Of a stretch of 64,000 nt of DNA, positions 28,302 to 39,114 are shown one piece after another. The position numbers were made by a program, and so were the translations under genes. The notes under the pieces are model-generated. The model was not told where the DNA came from and did not search any database. It saw nothing but the letters and a program-made list of their open reading frames with translations. This DNA is from Brasilonema sp. UFV-L1 (lineage in GTDB: Bacteria > Cyanobacteriota > Cyanobacteriia > Cyanobacteriales > Nostocaceae). The stretch is from contig NZ_QMEA01000020.1 of the NCBI RefSeq assembly GCF_012912105.1, positions 1 through 64,000 of the forward strand. The letters are read 5' to 3'. The stretch's first letter is position 1, and every line of letters starts with the position of its first letter.

Positions 28302-30485
28302 CTAATTTTTCACCTCTGATTTGTCGCTAGAAAAAACAGAAGCAATATGAGAGGTAAATTGACTGTAGCGACGGGTAATGAGCAGCGAGGAACGACACTC
28401 AATCGCTAGTTCGTCTGTGTATCTTCCCAAAGTTTGACGTTCAATACCCCAAGCACGGTTAGTACCAGCAATCGTCAGATCAACATTTTCTGAAGCTGCA
28501 ACTACAGCTTGAATTGGCTCTATGGCTTCGACTATTTTGAGATCAATGCGATCGCGTACACTTTGAGGTAATTGCTCCATGACGTTGTGAAGCTCATAAC
28601 TGAGTTCATTTTTGACTTGATTTTCTGCCACCACAACTTGTAAAACGAGTAATCGACAAGTCTCAAGATTTATTAGCAATCTCAAAGCAAGTATCATTGC
28701 TAAATCATCGTGAATATTTGCACAATAAGGAACCAACAAGCTTTCTAAACGCTCTTCTCCTCGATCTATGAACACTGCTACATCCACTGGTGCATTGGTT
28801 AAAATTTGACCAACTCGTCCACCTAAGCGATTCTTACTAAAAGCTGGACGATGCCATCCGACTAAAATTAAATTAACTTGCTCAAGTAAGGCAATCCGTG
28901 CTGTTTCTCGTGCAACATTGCTCGAAGTGCGAACAATAGGTTGCATATAAGAGCGTACTTCTGATGGTTCTAAACGTGAAATTAATTCTTCTAGCTGCTC
29001 GCGCCGCTGTGCAATGGCTCTATCTGCTTCTTGTGGAGTACTTTCAAAGGCATAGTCTTCTTGGAATTCAATCAAACTGAGCGGATAAACAACAGCGCTT
29101 TGTCGATGGTTAACAGCAATCGCCACAGCCAACTGCACTAAACCTTTTTGAGTGCTGGGATTTGCGATTGGAACTAAAACTCGGTAAGGACGATTCTGAA
29201 GCTCTTCACCCTCAGAGATGTCTACTTCTGTTTGTTCTGGTTCTTGCTCAACGACATCCAACCTGATAAGCTTTTTTGGATAAGTGTGCTCTAATAGTGG
29301 TGAAGTCATAAACGTTGTTACCAATGCCATAATTACCAGCATGGTAAATAGTAGCGGCGAAATGACTCCAAGACTCAGACCGATATTTAAGACTATCAGT
29401 TCAGTTAAGCCGCGAGTATTCATCAACCAACCAAGCGCTGAAGCTTCTCGGTGATTTATACCACTGACACGCGCTGCTACATATGTACCAGCATATTTAC
29501 CTATAATTGCCACTGCGAGGACAGCCAGACACAATACCCATAATTCAGGTTTATTTAGCAAACCAATTTGCGTCCGCAAACCACTGTAAGCAAAGAAGAC
29601 TGGTAGCAGAAATATCAGAACAAAATCTTCCGTTTTGACGGCTAATTCCCGGACTAAACCCGGATTCTTTGGCATAGCTGCCCCTAGCAAAAATGCTCCA
29701 AATATAAGGTGAATGCCAATCAGTTCAGTAATCAGGGCAGAAGCAACCACACCCATGTAAATGAGAGCCAGAACCAATTGGTTCAGGCGTCCAGTACGGC
29801 GGTAGTAGCTGGCAAGGTGTTCCAAGAAGTTTCGCCCTACCGTCACCATTAAGCCGATGTATACTAAGCTGGCGATAATCGTAGGAACAGCACCAATAAT
29901 ACTACCTGTACGCGCTACTGCGATCGCCACTGCCAATAAGCACCACGCAGTTACATCATCTACCGCCGCACAAGTCAGCGCCAAAGTTCCCAAGCGTGTC
30001 CCTTGCAAGTTATTCTCAGTAATAATACGTGCCAAGACTGGAAAAGCAGTAATCGACATTGCCGCCCCCAGAAACAAGGCAAAAGCGGTAAATGACACAC
30101 TAGCGTTGGAAACCAGAGGATACAGAAGTACTGCTAGCAGCGTTCCTAAGGAAAACGGTACTAAAATACTGACGTGAGATGTTAATATTGCGATTTCTAA
30201 ATTGCCGCTGAGGTATTTGGGGTTTAGCTCTAGCCCAATCAAAAACATGAAAAATATTAACCCTACCTGAGATAATACATTCAGGAAGGGAATTGTTTCA
30301 GGTGGAAACAAGGTAGCTGCTAATCCTGGCGCAACCAAACCAAAAAGAGATGGTCCGAGCATAATCCCGGCAACAATTTCTCCAATGACTAATGGTTGGT
30401 TAATCCACCTAAAGGCAAGTCCTACTAACCGTGACAGTCCAATGACGATTAGTACCTCAACGAGAACGAGAACAACTGTGTGCAT
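28302..30485 (-). CDS. CPA2-family cation:proton antiporter with C-terminal UspA-like region
   Basis: A 727-residue monovalent cation/H+ antiporter of the KefB/NapA-like CPA2 family. The first ~400 residues hold about 12 membrane helices (FMFLIGLELNP, ALFLGAAMSITAFPVLARII, CAAVDDVTAWCLLAVAIA with the ion-binding Asp pair, GWLMNTRGLTELIVLNIG). The last ~290 residues resemble tandem universal-stress-protein folds (VLVPIANPSTQKGLVQLAV, LILVGWHRPAF, LTIAGTNRAWG) that may sense nucleotides. It is followed by a small exported protein. Confidence 0.92.
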   Translation of the reverse strand: MHTVVLVLVEVLIVIGLSRLVGLAFRWINQPLVIGEIVAGIMLGPSLFGLVAPGLAATLFPPETIPFLNVLSQVGLIFFMFLIGLELNPKYLSGNLEIAILTSHVSILVPFSLGTLLAVLLYPLVSNASVSFTAFALFLGAAMSITAFPVLARIITENNLQGTRLGTLALTCAAVDDVTAWCLLAVAIAVARTGSIIGAVPTIIASLVYIGLMVTVGRNFLEHLASYYRRTGRLNQLVLALIYMGVVASALITELIGIHLIFGAFLLGAAMPKNPGLVRELAVKTEDFVLIFLLPVFFAYSGLRTQIGLLNKPELWVLCLAVLAVAIIGKYAGTYVAARVSGINHREASALGWLMNTRGLTELIVLNIGLSLGVISPLLFTMLVIMALVTTFMTSPLLEHTYPKKLIRLDVVEQEPEQTEVDISEGEELQNRPYRVLVPIANPSTQKGLVQLAVAIAVNHRQSAVVYPLSLIEFQEDYAFESTPQEADRAIAQRREQLEELISRLEPSEVRSYMQPIVRTSSNVARETARIALLEQVNLILVGWHRPAFSKNRLGGRVGQILTNAPVDVAVFIDRGEERLESLLVPYCANIHDDLAMILALRLLINLETCRLLVLQVVVAENQVKNELSYELHNVMEQLPQSVRDRIDLKIVEAIEPIQAVVAASENVDLTIAGTNRAWGIERQTLGRYTDELAIECRSSLLITRRYSQFTSHIASVFSSDKSEVKN

Positions 30486-31318
30486 GTTTTCCTCACAAGC
30501 GACTATCCAGTGTTCCTAAGATAATTCTTTATAAGGCTTAAATCTGTCAACCAACTCTCAGCTGATTTTAAAACGTATTAGTGTTGTTAATTCTTGTTAA
30601 GAAACAACAACAGATATTAGGAATCATAAACTCTTAATTTTTTTTATAAAAAGGCGATCGCTAGCCCCTTAGGGGGCCTGCGCTAACGCTTGCCTTACGA
30701 GCGCAAAGTACACGCTACGCGCTTCGGCAGTGAGCCTACTTCTTTCGGTGCTATAAGATGACCGAACTTTCGCCTCTTCTTTTTACCGTAAGTTACAAAA
30801 AATCAATCATTTGAACCAAATCTGACTATTGGCAAACTCGCGTCAAACGATAGAATTGCACAAGTGGGAAAATGCTACATGTACCGACTGCCGCGAAACC
30901 TTAGTACTCGACCAACCCAAAATTGCTGGGTTAAAGCAAGTAGGGGGCGCTTGGGTCCCCTCTGGGGTTGGGGGCTGTAGGGGAGGCAGTGTGCCCAAAG
31001 GAGGTTTCCTCGTTGATTGCAACTGCCGTGAAGTAGAAGGAGAAAGAGATTTTTCTTGCTGCTATTAACCCCGCTTTCGTTCTCAAAGAAGGACTACTAG
31101 TACTGCGTGGCACCGAATAAAAATAGTATTCAAAATCCACGTAAAGCCTATGATATAAGCTTTTGGAATGAGCGAATTTTGAATGAGCGAATTCCAACAT
31201 TATATCTCACTTCGATGAAAAGCGCTGTGAAGAATTTTATTAAAATCCTATATAAAACAAAAGAATTATTACAAATTTTTAACGCAGTGAACACCAGGAA
31301 TCAAAGGAAGCAACCACA
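30486..31318. other. Gene-free stretch upstream of the signalling block
   Basis: About 830 bp. Around 30652-30775 there is a GC-rich hairpin unit beginning with HIP1 (GGCGATCGCTAGCC) and ending CGAACTTTCGCC. Around 31158-31195 there is a short tandem duplication (GAGCGAATTTTGAAT / GAGCGAATTCCAAC). A plus-strand frame at 30829-31068 resembles no known family and is partly repeat-derived, so it is not called. The promoter of the 31319 gene should be here. Confidence 0.45.
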
Positions 31319-33682
31319 ATGAGGATTCTCATCGTAGAGGATGACGAGTTAAGTGCCAAAGCGCTCACCACAGTTCTTGAACACCAAAATTATGCAGTTG
31401 AAATTGCCACAGATGGTCAAGCAGCTTGGGATTTGGTACAAGCCTTTGACTATGATTTAATCATGCTTGATGTGATGTTACCCAAGCTTGATGGCATTAG
31501 CCTTTGCCACAAGTTGCGATCGCACGACTTCAAAATGCCCATTCTTTTGCTGACAGGCCGAGATAGCAGTCATGATAAAGCAATAGGACTAGACGCAGGT
31601 GCAGATGATTACGTTGTCAAACCCTTTGACTGTGAGGAAATAGTCGCTCGTGTTCGTGCTCTACTGCGTCGAGGCAATTCTACCGTCACACCTCCTGTGT
31701 TGGAATGGGGAAACTTACGTTTTGACCCGAGTAGCTTAGAAGTTCGTTATGACACGCGCACTGTAGAACTCACTCCTAAAGAGTATGCTCTGTTAGAACT
31801 GTTTCTGCGAAATCCTCAACGGGTGTATAGCTGTGGGACAATTCTTGAGCACGTTTGGTCGTTTGATAAAATACCCACAGAAGAAGCCGTGAGAACTCAA
31901 ATCAAAGGTTTACGGCACAAATTAAAAGCAGCAGGAGCAGCTTCTGATTTGATTGAGACTGTTTATGGTATTGGCTATCGACTCAAACCACTACAAGCAA
32001 AGACAAACAAAAACAAGCAGAGTGAGACAGAACAACAGAAACAGCAGACACTCGCAGCACTCGCTGGGGTTTGGAACCGATTTCAAGACAGAATTCATGA
32101 GCAGGTATCCGTTCTTGAACAAGCTGCAGTCGCAGTGTTGGAAAATAAACTCACTCAGGGATTACATGTTCTCGCGCAGCAGGAAGCTCATACACTCGCA
32201 GGTGTACTAGGCACTTTTGGTTCTAGCAAAGGTTCACAGTTAGCTCGTACTATCGAACATCAACTGCAAGCCGGTAAATCTTTTGGAACTAAAAAGGGTA
32301 AGCAGTTACGTCAATTGGTAAAAGCTTTACGCCAAGAAATAGAGCAAACGCCTCAAGAGTTAGTTTCAGCTTCCCAAACGAACAACGATGAACCTCCCAA
32401 GTTATTGATCATTGACAGTGACAGCCAAGTGACTCGTGAATTGGTGAGTGAGGCTCAAATGCGGGGAATCACAGCAGAAGTCGTAACGAACCTGTCCAAA
32501 GCTGAAGAGAAAATTGCTCAAGTTCGTCCGAATGTTGTGTTACTTGATCCCGCTGTTGATAATACCACTGAGGAGGGATTGACACTGTTGGCACAATTGC
32601 AGAAAACACCAGCAGTACCTGTTTTGATTTTTACTGCTTGTGATAGTTTAAGCGATCGCCTAGAAGTCGCCCGTTTAGGTTCCCGCGCCTTTTTACAAAA
32701 GCCATTACCAGCAACTCAAGTGCTAGAGGCAGTTACCCATGTACTACAACCAGCTGACACGAGTGTAGAAGCAGTGATCATGGTCGTAGATGACGATCCT
32801 CAGATTTTAGCAACTTTGAGAAGTTTACTGGAGCCTTGGGGATTTAAAGTCATTACCCTCAATGATTCTCGGCGGTTTTGGGAAACTCTGGAAGCCTCTG
32901 CACCGGATTTGCTGATTCTGGATATTGAGATACCGCATGTGAGTGGAATTGAATTGTGTAAAGTAGTGCGAAACGATACACGCACTTGTGGATTGCCAAT
33001 TTTGTTTCTGACAGCTCATACAGAGTCTGCAATTGTGCATGAAGTGTTTGCTGTTGGTGCAGATGACTTTGTGAGCAAGCCAATTGTTGGGCCAGAATTG
33101 GTGACTCGTATTCTCAACCGTTTAGAACGCATTAAATTACTGCGGAGTTTAGCGGAAACAGATCCGCTGACGACAGTCTATAACCGTCATCGCGCAACCC
33201 AAGACTTGAATAAGTTTCTACGCTTGAGCCAACGATTCAATCAACCACTGTGCTTAGCTATTCTGGATTTAGACCACTTTAAACAAATCAACGATGCTTT
33301 TGGTCATGCAACCGGAGACGTGGTATTACGCCAACTCGGACAACTGCTGCGCCAATCATTTCGTGGAGAAGATGTTGTCTGTCGGTGGGGAGGAGAAGAA
33401 TTTGTTGTGGGTATGTACGGTATGAACCAAAGTGATGGTGTACACCGGCTTGAAGAGGTGCTAAAAACTCTACAGAAGCAAGAGTTTATTGCCTCTAACG
33501 GCAGCAAATTTCAGGTAACTTTCAGTGCAGGTGTTGCTCAGTATCCTGAAAATGGAACTGACTTGCAGTTACTATATCGTTCTGCGGACACAGCCCTTTA
33601 CCAAGCCAAGGCAAATGGACGCAATTGTGTATTACCTGCTGCAACCACTGCCAAACCTGAACTCAGTGTGACAAAGCATTAA
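31319..33682 (+). CDS. Multi-domain response regulator: REC-wHTH-Hpt-REC-REC-GGDEF
   Basis: A 787-residue regulator. REC1 spans 1-120 (phospho-Asp in LIMLDVMLP). An OmpR/PhoB-type winged helix spans about 125-228 (LTPKEYALLELFLRNP, TVYGIGYRLKP). An Hpt-like segment spans about 240-345 with the candidate His in QEAHTLAGVLGTFG. REC2 spans about 361-475 and REC3 about 485-600 (LLILDIEIP). A GGDEF domain spans about 610-780 with active motif GGEEF and an RGED inhibitory site five residues before it. The protein could bind DNA and make cyclic di-GMP. It lies 35 bp before the hybrid kinase, so the two likely form one relay. Confidence 0.93.
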   Translation: MRILIVEDDELSAKALTTVLEHQNYAVEIATDGQAAWDLVQAFDYDLIMLDVMLPKLDGISLCHKLRSHDFKMPILLLTGRDSSHDKAIGLDAGADDYVVKPFDCEEIVARVRALLRRGNSTVTPPVLEWGNLRFDPSSLEVRYDTRTVELTPKEYALLELFLRNPQRVYSCGTILEHVWSFDKIPTEEAVRTQIKGLRHKLKAAGAASDLIETVYGIGYRLKPLQAKTNKNKQSETEQQKQQTLAALAGVWNRFQDRIHEQVSVLEQAAVAVLENKLTQGLHVLAQQEAHTLAGVLGTFGSSKGSQLARTIEHQLQAGKSFGTKKGKQLRQLVKALRQEIEQTPQELVSASQTNNDEPPKLLIIDSDSQVTRELVSEAQMRGITAEVVTNLSKAEEKIAQVRPNVVLLDPAVDNTTEEGLTLLAQLQKTPAVPVLIFTACDSLSDRLEVARLGSRAFLQKPLPATQVLEAVTHVLQPADTSVEAVIMVVDDDPQILATLRSLLEPWGFKVITLNDSRRFWETLEASAPDLLILDIEIPHVSGIELCKVVRNDTRTCGLPILFLTAHTESAIVHEVFAVGADDFVSKPIVGPELVTRILNRLERIKLLRSLAETDPLTTVYNRHRATQDLNKFLRLSQRFNQPLCLAILDLDHFKQINDAFGHATGDVVLRQLGQLLRQSFRGEDVVCRWGGEEFVVGMYGMNQSDGVHRLEEVLKTLQKQEFIASNGSKFQVTFSAGVAQYPENGTDLQLLYRSADTALYQAKANGRNCVLPAATTAKPELSVTKH

Positions 33683-33717
33683 CCATAAATTATTAGAAAT
33701 CATTATAAATAAATTTT

Positions 33718-36700
33718 ATGACTCATATGACTCATTCTTTACCTGAAACTTTACCTGACAATGAAGCTCAACAACTGAGGTTAGCCCTAAAAGCAGCTCG
33801 TATGGGCATCTGGGACTGGAACATCTTAACTCACAAAGTCACCTGGGCTGGGGAACATGAACAGTTGTTTGGTGTATCGCCTGGTACCTTTGGGGGAACT
33901 TATGAAGCTTTTTATGAAAGAGTGTACCCAGAGGATCGTGAAGAAGTTGCCCAAGCAATAAACCTTGCCCGTCAACAACGACAGGATTTCTATCATGAAT
34001 TTCGGATTGTCTGGAGTGATGGTAGCATTCACTGGATCGAGGGCAAAGGACGATTTTTCTACGATGAAACAGGTCTTGCAGTGCGCATGATTGGCACAGT
34101 TATGAGTGTAAGCGAACGGCAAGCTGTGCTCTTGCAACAAAAGCAGGCAAAAAAGAGCTTGAATGTACGACTCAACCAGCAAGCAGCTGTCGCTAAATTA
34201 GGTCAATTGGCTTTGTCAGGTTGTGATCTTGGTACCTTAATGGACGAGGCTGTTGTTCTTGTCACCCAAAGCCTGGGAGTAGAGTATAGCATGGTTTTGG
34301 AACTGCTTGATGATGGTAAGGCTTTACTGTTACGAGCAGGCGTGGGATGGAAAGAGGGATGTGTGGGTCATGTGAAAGTGAGTACAGGTGTTGATTCTCA
34401 AGCTGGCTACACCCTACTTGCTAATGAACCAGTGGTGACAGAGGATTTGCGGACAGAAACTAGATTTCGCGGTTCGCCCTTACTGCACGAACATCAAGTC
34501 ATTAGCGGTTTAACTGTGACTATTTTTGGTAAGAATGGTCCTTATGGTATCTTGGGTACACACACAACGCAAAAACGCACATTCACTCAAGATGACATTC
34601 ATTTTCTCCAGGTGATTGCCAATGTGTTGGCAGAGGCAATTGAACGTAAGCTTTTTGAGCAAATTCTGCAAGTGTCACTCAAAAATTTGGCAGACTTTAA
34701 GTTTGCATTAGATCAGTCCTCTATTGTAGCAATTACTGACCGCCAAGGAACGATTACTTACGTTAACGATAAATTTTGCGAGATTTCAAAATACTCTAGA
34801 GCAGAACTGTTGGGACAAAACCACCGCATCATTAATTCTGGTTATCACTCCAAAGAATTCTTTCAACAGATGTGGGCAACTATTACCAGTGGGCAAGTTT
34901 GGAAAGGCGAAATCAAAAACCGTGCCAAAGACGAAACGTATTACTGGGTAGATACGACCATAGTACCGCTTTTAAATAGTCAAGGACAACCCTATCAATA
35001 TGTCGCAATTCGTAGCGATATTACTGAGCGCAAGCAGGCAGAAGAGGCGCTGCGACTAAGCGAAGAACGCTTCCGTGCCTTAGTAGAAGGTGTCAAAAAC
35101 TACGCAATTTACATCGTCAATCCACAGGGATGCATTCTGAGTTGGAATGCGGGAGCACAGCGCATTCAAGGCTATCGCGCTGAGGAAATTTTGGGTCGGC
35201 ATTTCTCTTGCTTTTACACGAGTGAAGATATCCAACTGGGTAAGCCAGAGCAAGAACTCAGGATAGCTTCGCTTGAAGGTCGCTTTGAAAACGAGGGCTG
35301 GTGCATACGTAAGGACAAGTCGCGTTTTTGGGCGAATACAATCATCACAGCCTTACATGATGAGTCTGGACAAATCTGTGGCTTTTCTAGAGTCATCCGC
35401 GACATCACTGAGCGCAAGCGCAATGAAGAAGCACTACGCAAAGCTAAGGATGAGCTAGAAATGAGAGTCGCAGAGCGGACAGCCGAATTGATTAGCGTCA
35501 ACGCACAGTTACACAGTGAACTCGCTGAGCGCCAGCTGACGCAGGAGGCTTTGCGGCTATCACAAGCTCGGTTTGCAGGAATTCTGGAAATTGCCGATGA
35601 TGCTATCATTTCAATAGATGCAAGTCAACGTATTACCTTGTTTAATCAGGGAGCAGAAAAGATTTTTGGCTACACTGCTAGTGAGGTTATCGGTCAACCG
35701 CTTGAGTTGCTTTTACCATCCAAATATACCTGTGTTCATCGCCAGCATGTTGCTAGGTTCGCGAACTCTACTGGAAAAGCCCGTAGAATGGGAGAGCGTA
35801 GCGAGATTTTTGCCCGCCGCAAAGATGGGACAGAGTTCCCCGCAGAAGCTTCGATTTCTAAGCTTGAGTTAGGCAATGAAATTATATTTACTGTGATTCT
35901 ACGTGATACTACTCAGAGTCAACGAGCACGGGAAGCTCTCGAACGCCTCAGTCATCAAAATGAGTTGATTTTAAATTCTGTGGGAGAAGGCTTGTGCGGA
36001 TTGGATAACTTGGGCAAAATCACCTTTGTCAATCCAGCCGCTGCTAAGTTGCTTGGGTATCAAGTCAAAGAATTAATCGGTCAGTCTATAGATATTCTCT
36101 TGCCTGACTCGAACTCTGACGGGACACCATACAGCTTGACAGATTCTCCGATTTATGAATCACTGCACGATGCATCAGTGCATCAAGTCACTCATGAAGT
36201 CTTTCGGTGCAAGAATGGTTCTAGTTTTCCGGTTGAGTATGTTTCAACGCCGATTCTAGAACAAGGTGTGGTCAAAGGAGCCGTTATCACCTTTAAAGAT
36301 ATTACTGATCGCCAGCTTGTGGAGCGGATGAAGAATGAGTTTATTTCTGTTGTCAGTCACGAACTCCGCACACCTTTAACTTCAATTCATGGTTCATTGG
36401 GGATGCTTGCGAGTGGGTTGCTTGATCCCAATTCAGAACGGGGACAGCGCCTTCTGGAAATTGCTGTCGATAGCACTGAACGCTTGGTACGACTCATCAA
36501 TGACATTTTAGATATCGAACGCATTGAGTCGGGTAAGGTGACGATGGCAAAACAGGTTTGTAACGCTGCTGATTTGATGACTCAAGCAGCAGATGTGATG
36601 CAAGCTATGGCACAACGGTATGGGGTGAATTTATTAGTTTCACCCATTTGTGTTGATTTGTGGGCTGATAGCGATCGCCTTCACCAAACTCTTACCAATC

Positions 36701-37893
36701 TGTTGAGTAACGCTATTAAATTTTCACCCTCTGGAGGTACAGTTTGGTTAACTGCCGAACGTCAAGAAGATCAAATACTGTTTCAAGTTAAAGATCAAGG
36801 ACGTGGTATCCCTAGTGATAAACTCGAAACCATTTTTGAACGCTTTCAACAAGTCGATTCCTCCGATTCACGGAACCATGAAGGAACTGGCTTAGGTTTG
36901 GCAATTTGCCGCAGTATTGTGCAGCAGCACTCTGGTCGTATATGGGCTGAAAGTCAATTGGGTGAGGGTAGTACCTTTTCGTTTACTTTACCAATCCCTA
37001 AAGCTTCAAAGCAAACTACACAAGAAACTGTCAATCATAATCCTTCCTTAATACTGGTGTGTGATCATGATTTAAATGCCAGAACTGTGTTGCAAACAAT
37101 GCTGGAACAACAAAGTTACCGGGTTGTGACTGTGGCTTCTGGTGAAGAAGCCCTGCAACAGGCAATTGCTTTGCAACCAGACGCGATTCTACTGGATTTA
37201 CTCATACCAGGGATGAATGGCTGGGAAATCATTGCGGCTCTCAAGCAGCACCCGAATACGAAAAATATTCCGATCATGCTTTGTAGTGTCTATTTACCAA
37301 TGGATGCTTCAATTCCTCAGTGCAATTCATATACACGAGCAAGCATGCATAGAATATCACAAAAGCGGACTCCTGATGTGTTGGACTGTGATGAAAGCCA
37401 CTACAACAGCGCTTTTGTGGATTGGGTGTATCAGCCTGTCAATGAAGTATCTCTGCTGGAATCTCTCAAACAAGTTGTCGCTAAACCTCATAAGCGTGTC
37501 CGCATCTTGCTAGTAGAAGATGACAACGAACTGGCACAGCTACTGATGATGTTGTTTGAAAACCATGAAATTGAAGTTTTTCACGCTCAAACTGCAAGAG
37601 AAGCAATTCACCAAAGCCAGCAATTGCAACCAGATTTACTTATTCTCGATTTGATACTACCTGATAAAGATGGGTTTGCAGTTGTAGAGTGGCTTTCTCA
37701 ACATAATTATTTGCACAACTTACCTTTAGTAGTATACTCTGCTAAAGATTTAGATAATTCTGAACGAAATCGCCTCAAGTTGGGGCAAACCGAGTTCTTG
37801 ACGAAAAGTCGTGTGACGGCTCAAGAATTTGAACAACGGGTGCTAGAACTTCTTTCCAGAATGACCCAGAACCAACGCAAGGATATACAGTGA
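33718..37893 (+). CDS. Hybrid sensor histidine kinase (PAS-GAF-PAS-PAS-PAS-PAS-HisKA-HATPase-REC-REC)
   Basis: A 1391-residue cytoplasmic kinase. PAS is at about 18-130, GAF at about 155-310 (without bilin-type cysteine motifs), then PAS at 325-440 and 445-565, a coiled coil at 565-612, and PAS at 615-735 and 735-855. HisKA has the phospho-His in [12 protein letters not shown], and HATPase (about 970-1085) has [12 protein letters not shown] and [11 protein letters not shown]. Two C-terminal REC domains follow. The first REC carries about 25-30 extra residues after [10 protein letters not shown], before the conserved FVDWVYQP; the second looks regular. Its stop codon overlaps the next response regulator start (ATGA). 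Confidence 0.93.
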   Translation: MTHMTHSLPETLPDNEAQQLRLALKAARMGIWDWNILTHKVTWAGEHEQLFGVSPGTFGGTYEAFYERVYPEDREEVAQAINLARQQRQDFYHEFRIVWSDGSIHWIEGKGRFFYDETGLAVRMIGTVMSVSERQAVLLQQKQAKKSLNVRLNQQAAVAKLGQLALSGCDLGTLMDEAVVLVTQSLGVEYSMVLELLDDGKALLLRAGVGWKEGCVGHVKVSTGVDSQAGYTLLANEPVVTEDLRTETRFRGSPLLHEHQVISGLTVTIFGKNGPYGILGTHTTQKRTFTQDDIHFLQVIANVLAEAIERKLFEQILQVSLKNLADFKFALDQSSIVAITDRQGTITYVNDKFCEISKYSRAELLGQNHRIINSGYHSKEFFQQMWATITSGQVWKGEIKNRAKDETYYWVDTTIVPLLNSQGQPYQYVAIRSDITERKQAEEALRLSEERFRALVEGVKNYAIYIVNPQGCILSWNAGAQRIQGYRAEEILGRHFSCFYTSEDIQLGKPEQELRIASLEGRFENEGWCIRKDKSRFWANTIITALHDESGQICGFSRVIRDITERKRNEEALRKAKDELEMRVAERTAELISVNAQLHSELAERQLTQEALRLSQARFAGILEIADDAIISIDASQRITLFNQGAEKIFGYTASEVIGQPLELLLPSKYTCVHRQHVARFANSTGKARRMGERSEIFARRKDGTEFPAEASISKLELGNEIIFTVILRDTTQSQRAREALERLSHQNELILNSVGEGLCGLDNLGKITFVNPAAAKLLGYQVKELIGQSIDILLPDSNSDGTPYSLTDSPIYESLHDASVHQVTHEVFRCKNGSSFPVEYVSTPILEQGVVKGAVITFKDITDRQLVERMKNEFISVVSHELRTPLTSIHGSLGMLASGLLDPNSERGQRLLEIAVDSTERLVRLINDILDIERIESGKVTMAKQVCNAADLMTQAADVMQAMAQRYGVNLLVSPICVDLWADSDRLHQTLTNLLSNAIKFSPSGGTVWLTAERQEDQILFQVKDQGRGIPSDKLETIFERFQQVDSSDSRNHEGTGLGLAICRSIVQQHSGRIWAESQLGEGSTFSFTLPIPKASKQTTQETVNHNPSLILVCDHDLNARTVLQTMLEQQSYRVVTVASGEEALQQAIALQPDAILLDLLIPGMNGWEIIAALKQHPNTKNIPIMLCSVYLPMDASIPQCNSYTRASMHRISQKRTPDVLDCDESHYNSAFVDWVYQPVNEVSLLESLKQVVAKPHKRVRILLVEDDNELAQLLMMLFENHEIEVFHAQTAREAIHQSQQLQPDLLILDLILPDKDGFAVVEWLSQHNYLHNLPLVVYSAKDLDNSERNRLKLGQTEFLTKSRVTAQEFEQRVLELLSRMTQNQRKDIQ

Positions 37894-38273
37894 TGATGGC
37901 TAAACGCATTTTAGTGATTGATAACGAGGAATACATTCGAGAAGTCGCTCAAATTTGCCTAGAAACTGTGGCGGGTTGGGAGATTCTAACTGCTGCTGAT
38001 GGGCGTTCTGGGTTAGTTTTGGCTCAAAGTACACAGCCTGATGCTATCCTGTTGGATGTGATGATGCCTGATATGGATGGTCCTACAACATTTGAACATT
38101 TACAGGCTAATGCTGCAACTAAAGATATTCCCGTGATTTTGCTGACAGCTAAAGTCCAAGCTTCGGATCGTCGCCGCTATGCGTCTATGGGAATGAAAGC
38201 TGCTATTTCCAAGCCCTTTAATCCGCTACAGTTAGCAAACGAAGTAGCCCAAGCCCTGGGCTGGACTTTGTGA
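37893..38273 (+). CDS. Single-domain response regulator
   Basis: A 126-residue CheY-like receiver: acidic pocket VIDNEE, phospho-Asp in AILLDVMMPDMDG, conserved Thr/Lys in ILLTAK and ISKPFNP. ATG 37893 overlaps the kinase TGA by one base, so the genes are translationally coupled and it is the likely output or shuttle of the kinase. It has no output domain. Confidence 0.93.
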   Translation: MMAKRILVIDNEEYIREVAQICLETVAGWEILTAADGRSGLVLAQSTQPDAILLDVMMPDMDGPTTFEHLQANAATKDIPVILLTAKVQASDRRRYASMGMKAAISKPFNPLQLANEVAQALGWTL

Positions 38274-38446
38274 CAGATTTTTGAGTTCTGTTTCATCACT
38301 TTATCATTTCTTGGGTGTCGTCATAAGTCGTTGGTTGGCACAAAAAGTCCTCAACACAAATAAACACAACTGTCAATTCTTTACTACAGGTAAGGGAAAA
38401 TAAAAAAAATAACAGTTCACACCCAACACTTAACATCCATCTTGTT

Positions 38447-39109
38447 ATGTTCAATTACAATCCCTTAGACTGCCTACCTTCATCGGCAGAATTACCAGAT
38501 TCAGATGATACACCTGTGGACAATGAACTGCAAATATTAATCCCCAATTTATTATTAGCTATCTTATCTTTGATATGGCAAAATCGCGATGATTGGTTTT
38601 TTGGTATAAATATGGGAATTTATTCTGCTCCCCATCAAGGACCAATTGTACCTGATGGATTTCTGAGTTTAGGAGTAGAAAGATTTGTTGGAGAAAATGG
38701 ACGTTCTAGCTATGTTCTTTGGGAAGAAGATGGAATTTCGCCAATTCTGGCTTTAGAAGTTGTTTCTCAAACATACAACGGCGAATACGAACAAAAGAAA
38801 ATAGACTATGCCGAATTAGGCATTTTATACTATGTCATTTATGCCCCAACGCGCTTGCGTCGTAAGCGACAACGTTTAGAAGTTTATCGCTTAGTTGAAG
38901 GGAAATATGTATTAGAATCTGGGGATGTCATTTGGATGCCTGAGATTGGTTTAGGTATTGGACGTGAACGCGGAACTTATCAGGGATTAACACGGGAATG
39001 GTTGTACTGGTATGACCAAAATGGTAAGAAATATCTCACACCAGAAGAACAATTACAAACTCTTTTAGCTAAGTTACAACAGCAGAAAATCGATCCGAAT
39101 ACATTTTAA
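38447..39109 (+). CDS. Uma2 family (DUF820) endonuclease-like protein
   Basis: A 220-residue PD-(D/E)XK-fold protein of the Uma2 family, greatly expanded in cyanobacteria. Core motifs are VPDGFLSLG, ILALEVVSQT and KKIDYAELGILYYVIY. The substrate and biological role are unknown. It sits between two signalling operons and converges with the second hybrid kinase (6 bp between stops). No toxin-antitoxin partner is visible. Confidence 0.88.
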   Translation: MFNYNPLDCLPSSAELPDSDDTPVDNELQILIPNLLLAILSLIWQNRDDWFFGINMGIYSAPHQGPIVPDGFLSLGVERFVGENGRSSYVLWEEDGISPILALEVVSQTYNGEYEQKKIDYAELGILYYVIYAPTRLRRKRQRLEVYRLVEGKYVLESGDVIWMPEIGLGIGRERGTYQGLTREWLYWYDQNGKKYLTPEEQLQTLLAKLQQQKIDPNTF

Positions 39110-39114
39110 ATTAA

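Noticed and set aside
30829-31068. Plus-strand frame of 79 codons with several cysteines
   Set aside because: Unrecognised, low-complexity glycine-rich second half, partly repeat-derived DNA, no start context; not enough support for a gene.
34180-34650. GAF domain of the 1391-aa kinase considered as a bilin sensor
   Set aside because: It lacks the Cys-His chromophore motif and the DXCF motif; it looks like an ordinary GAF.
38447-39109. Uma2 protein considered as half of a toxin-antitoxin or transposon system
   Set aside because: No small partner gene or inverted repeats around it; its neighbours are signalling genes.
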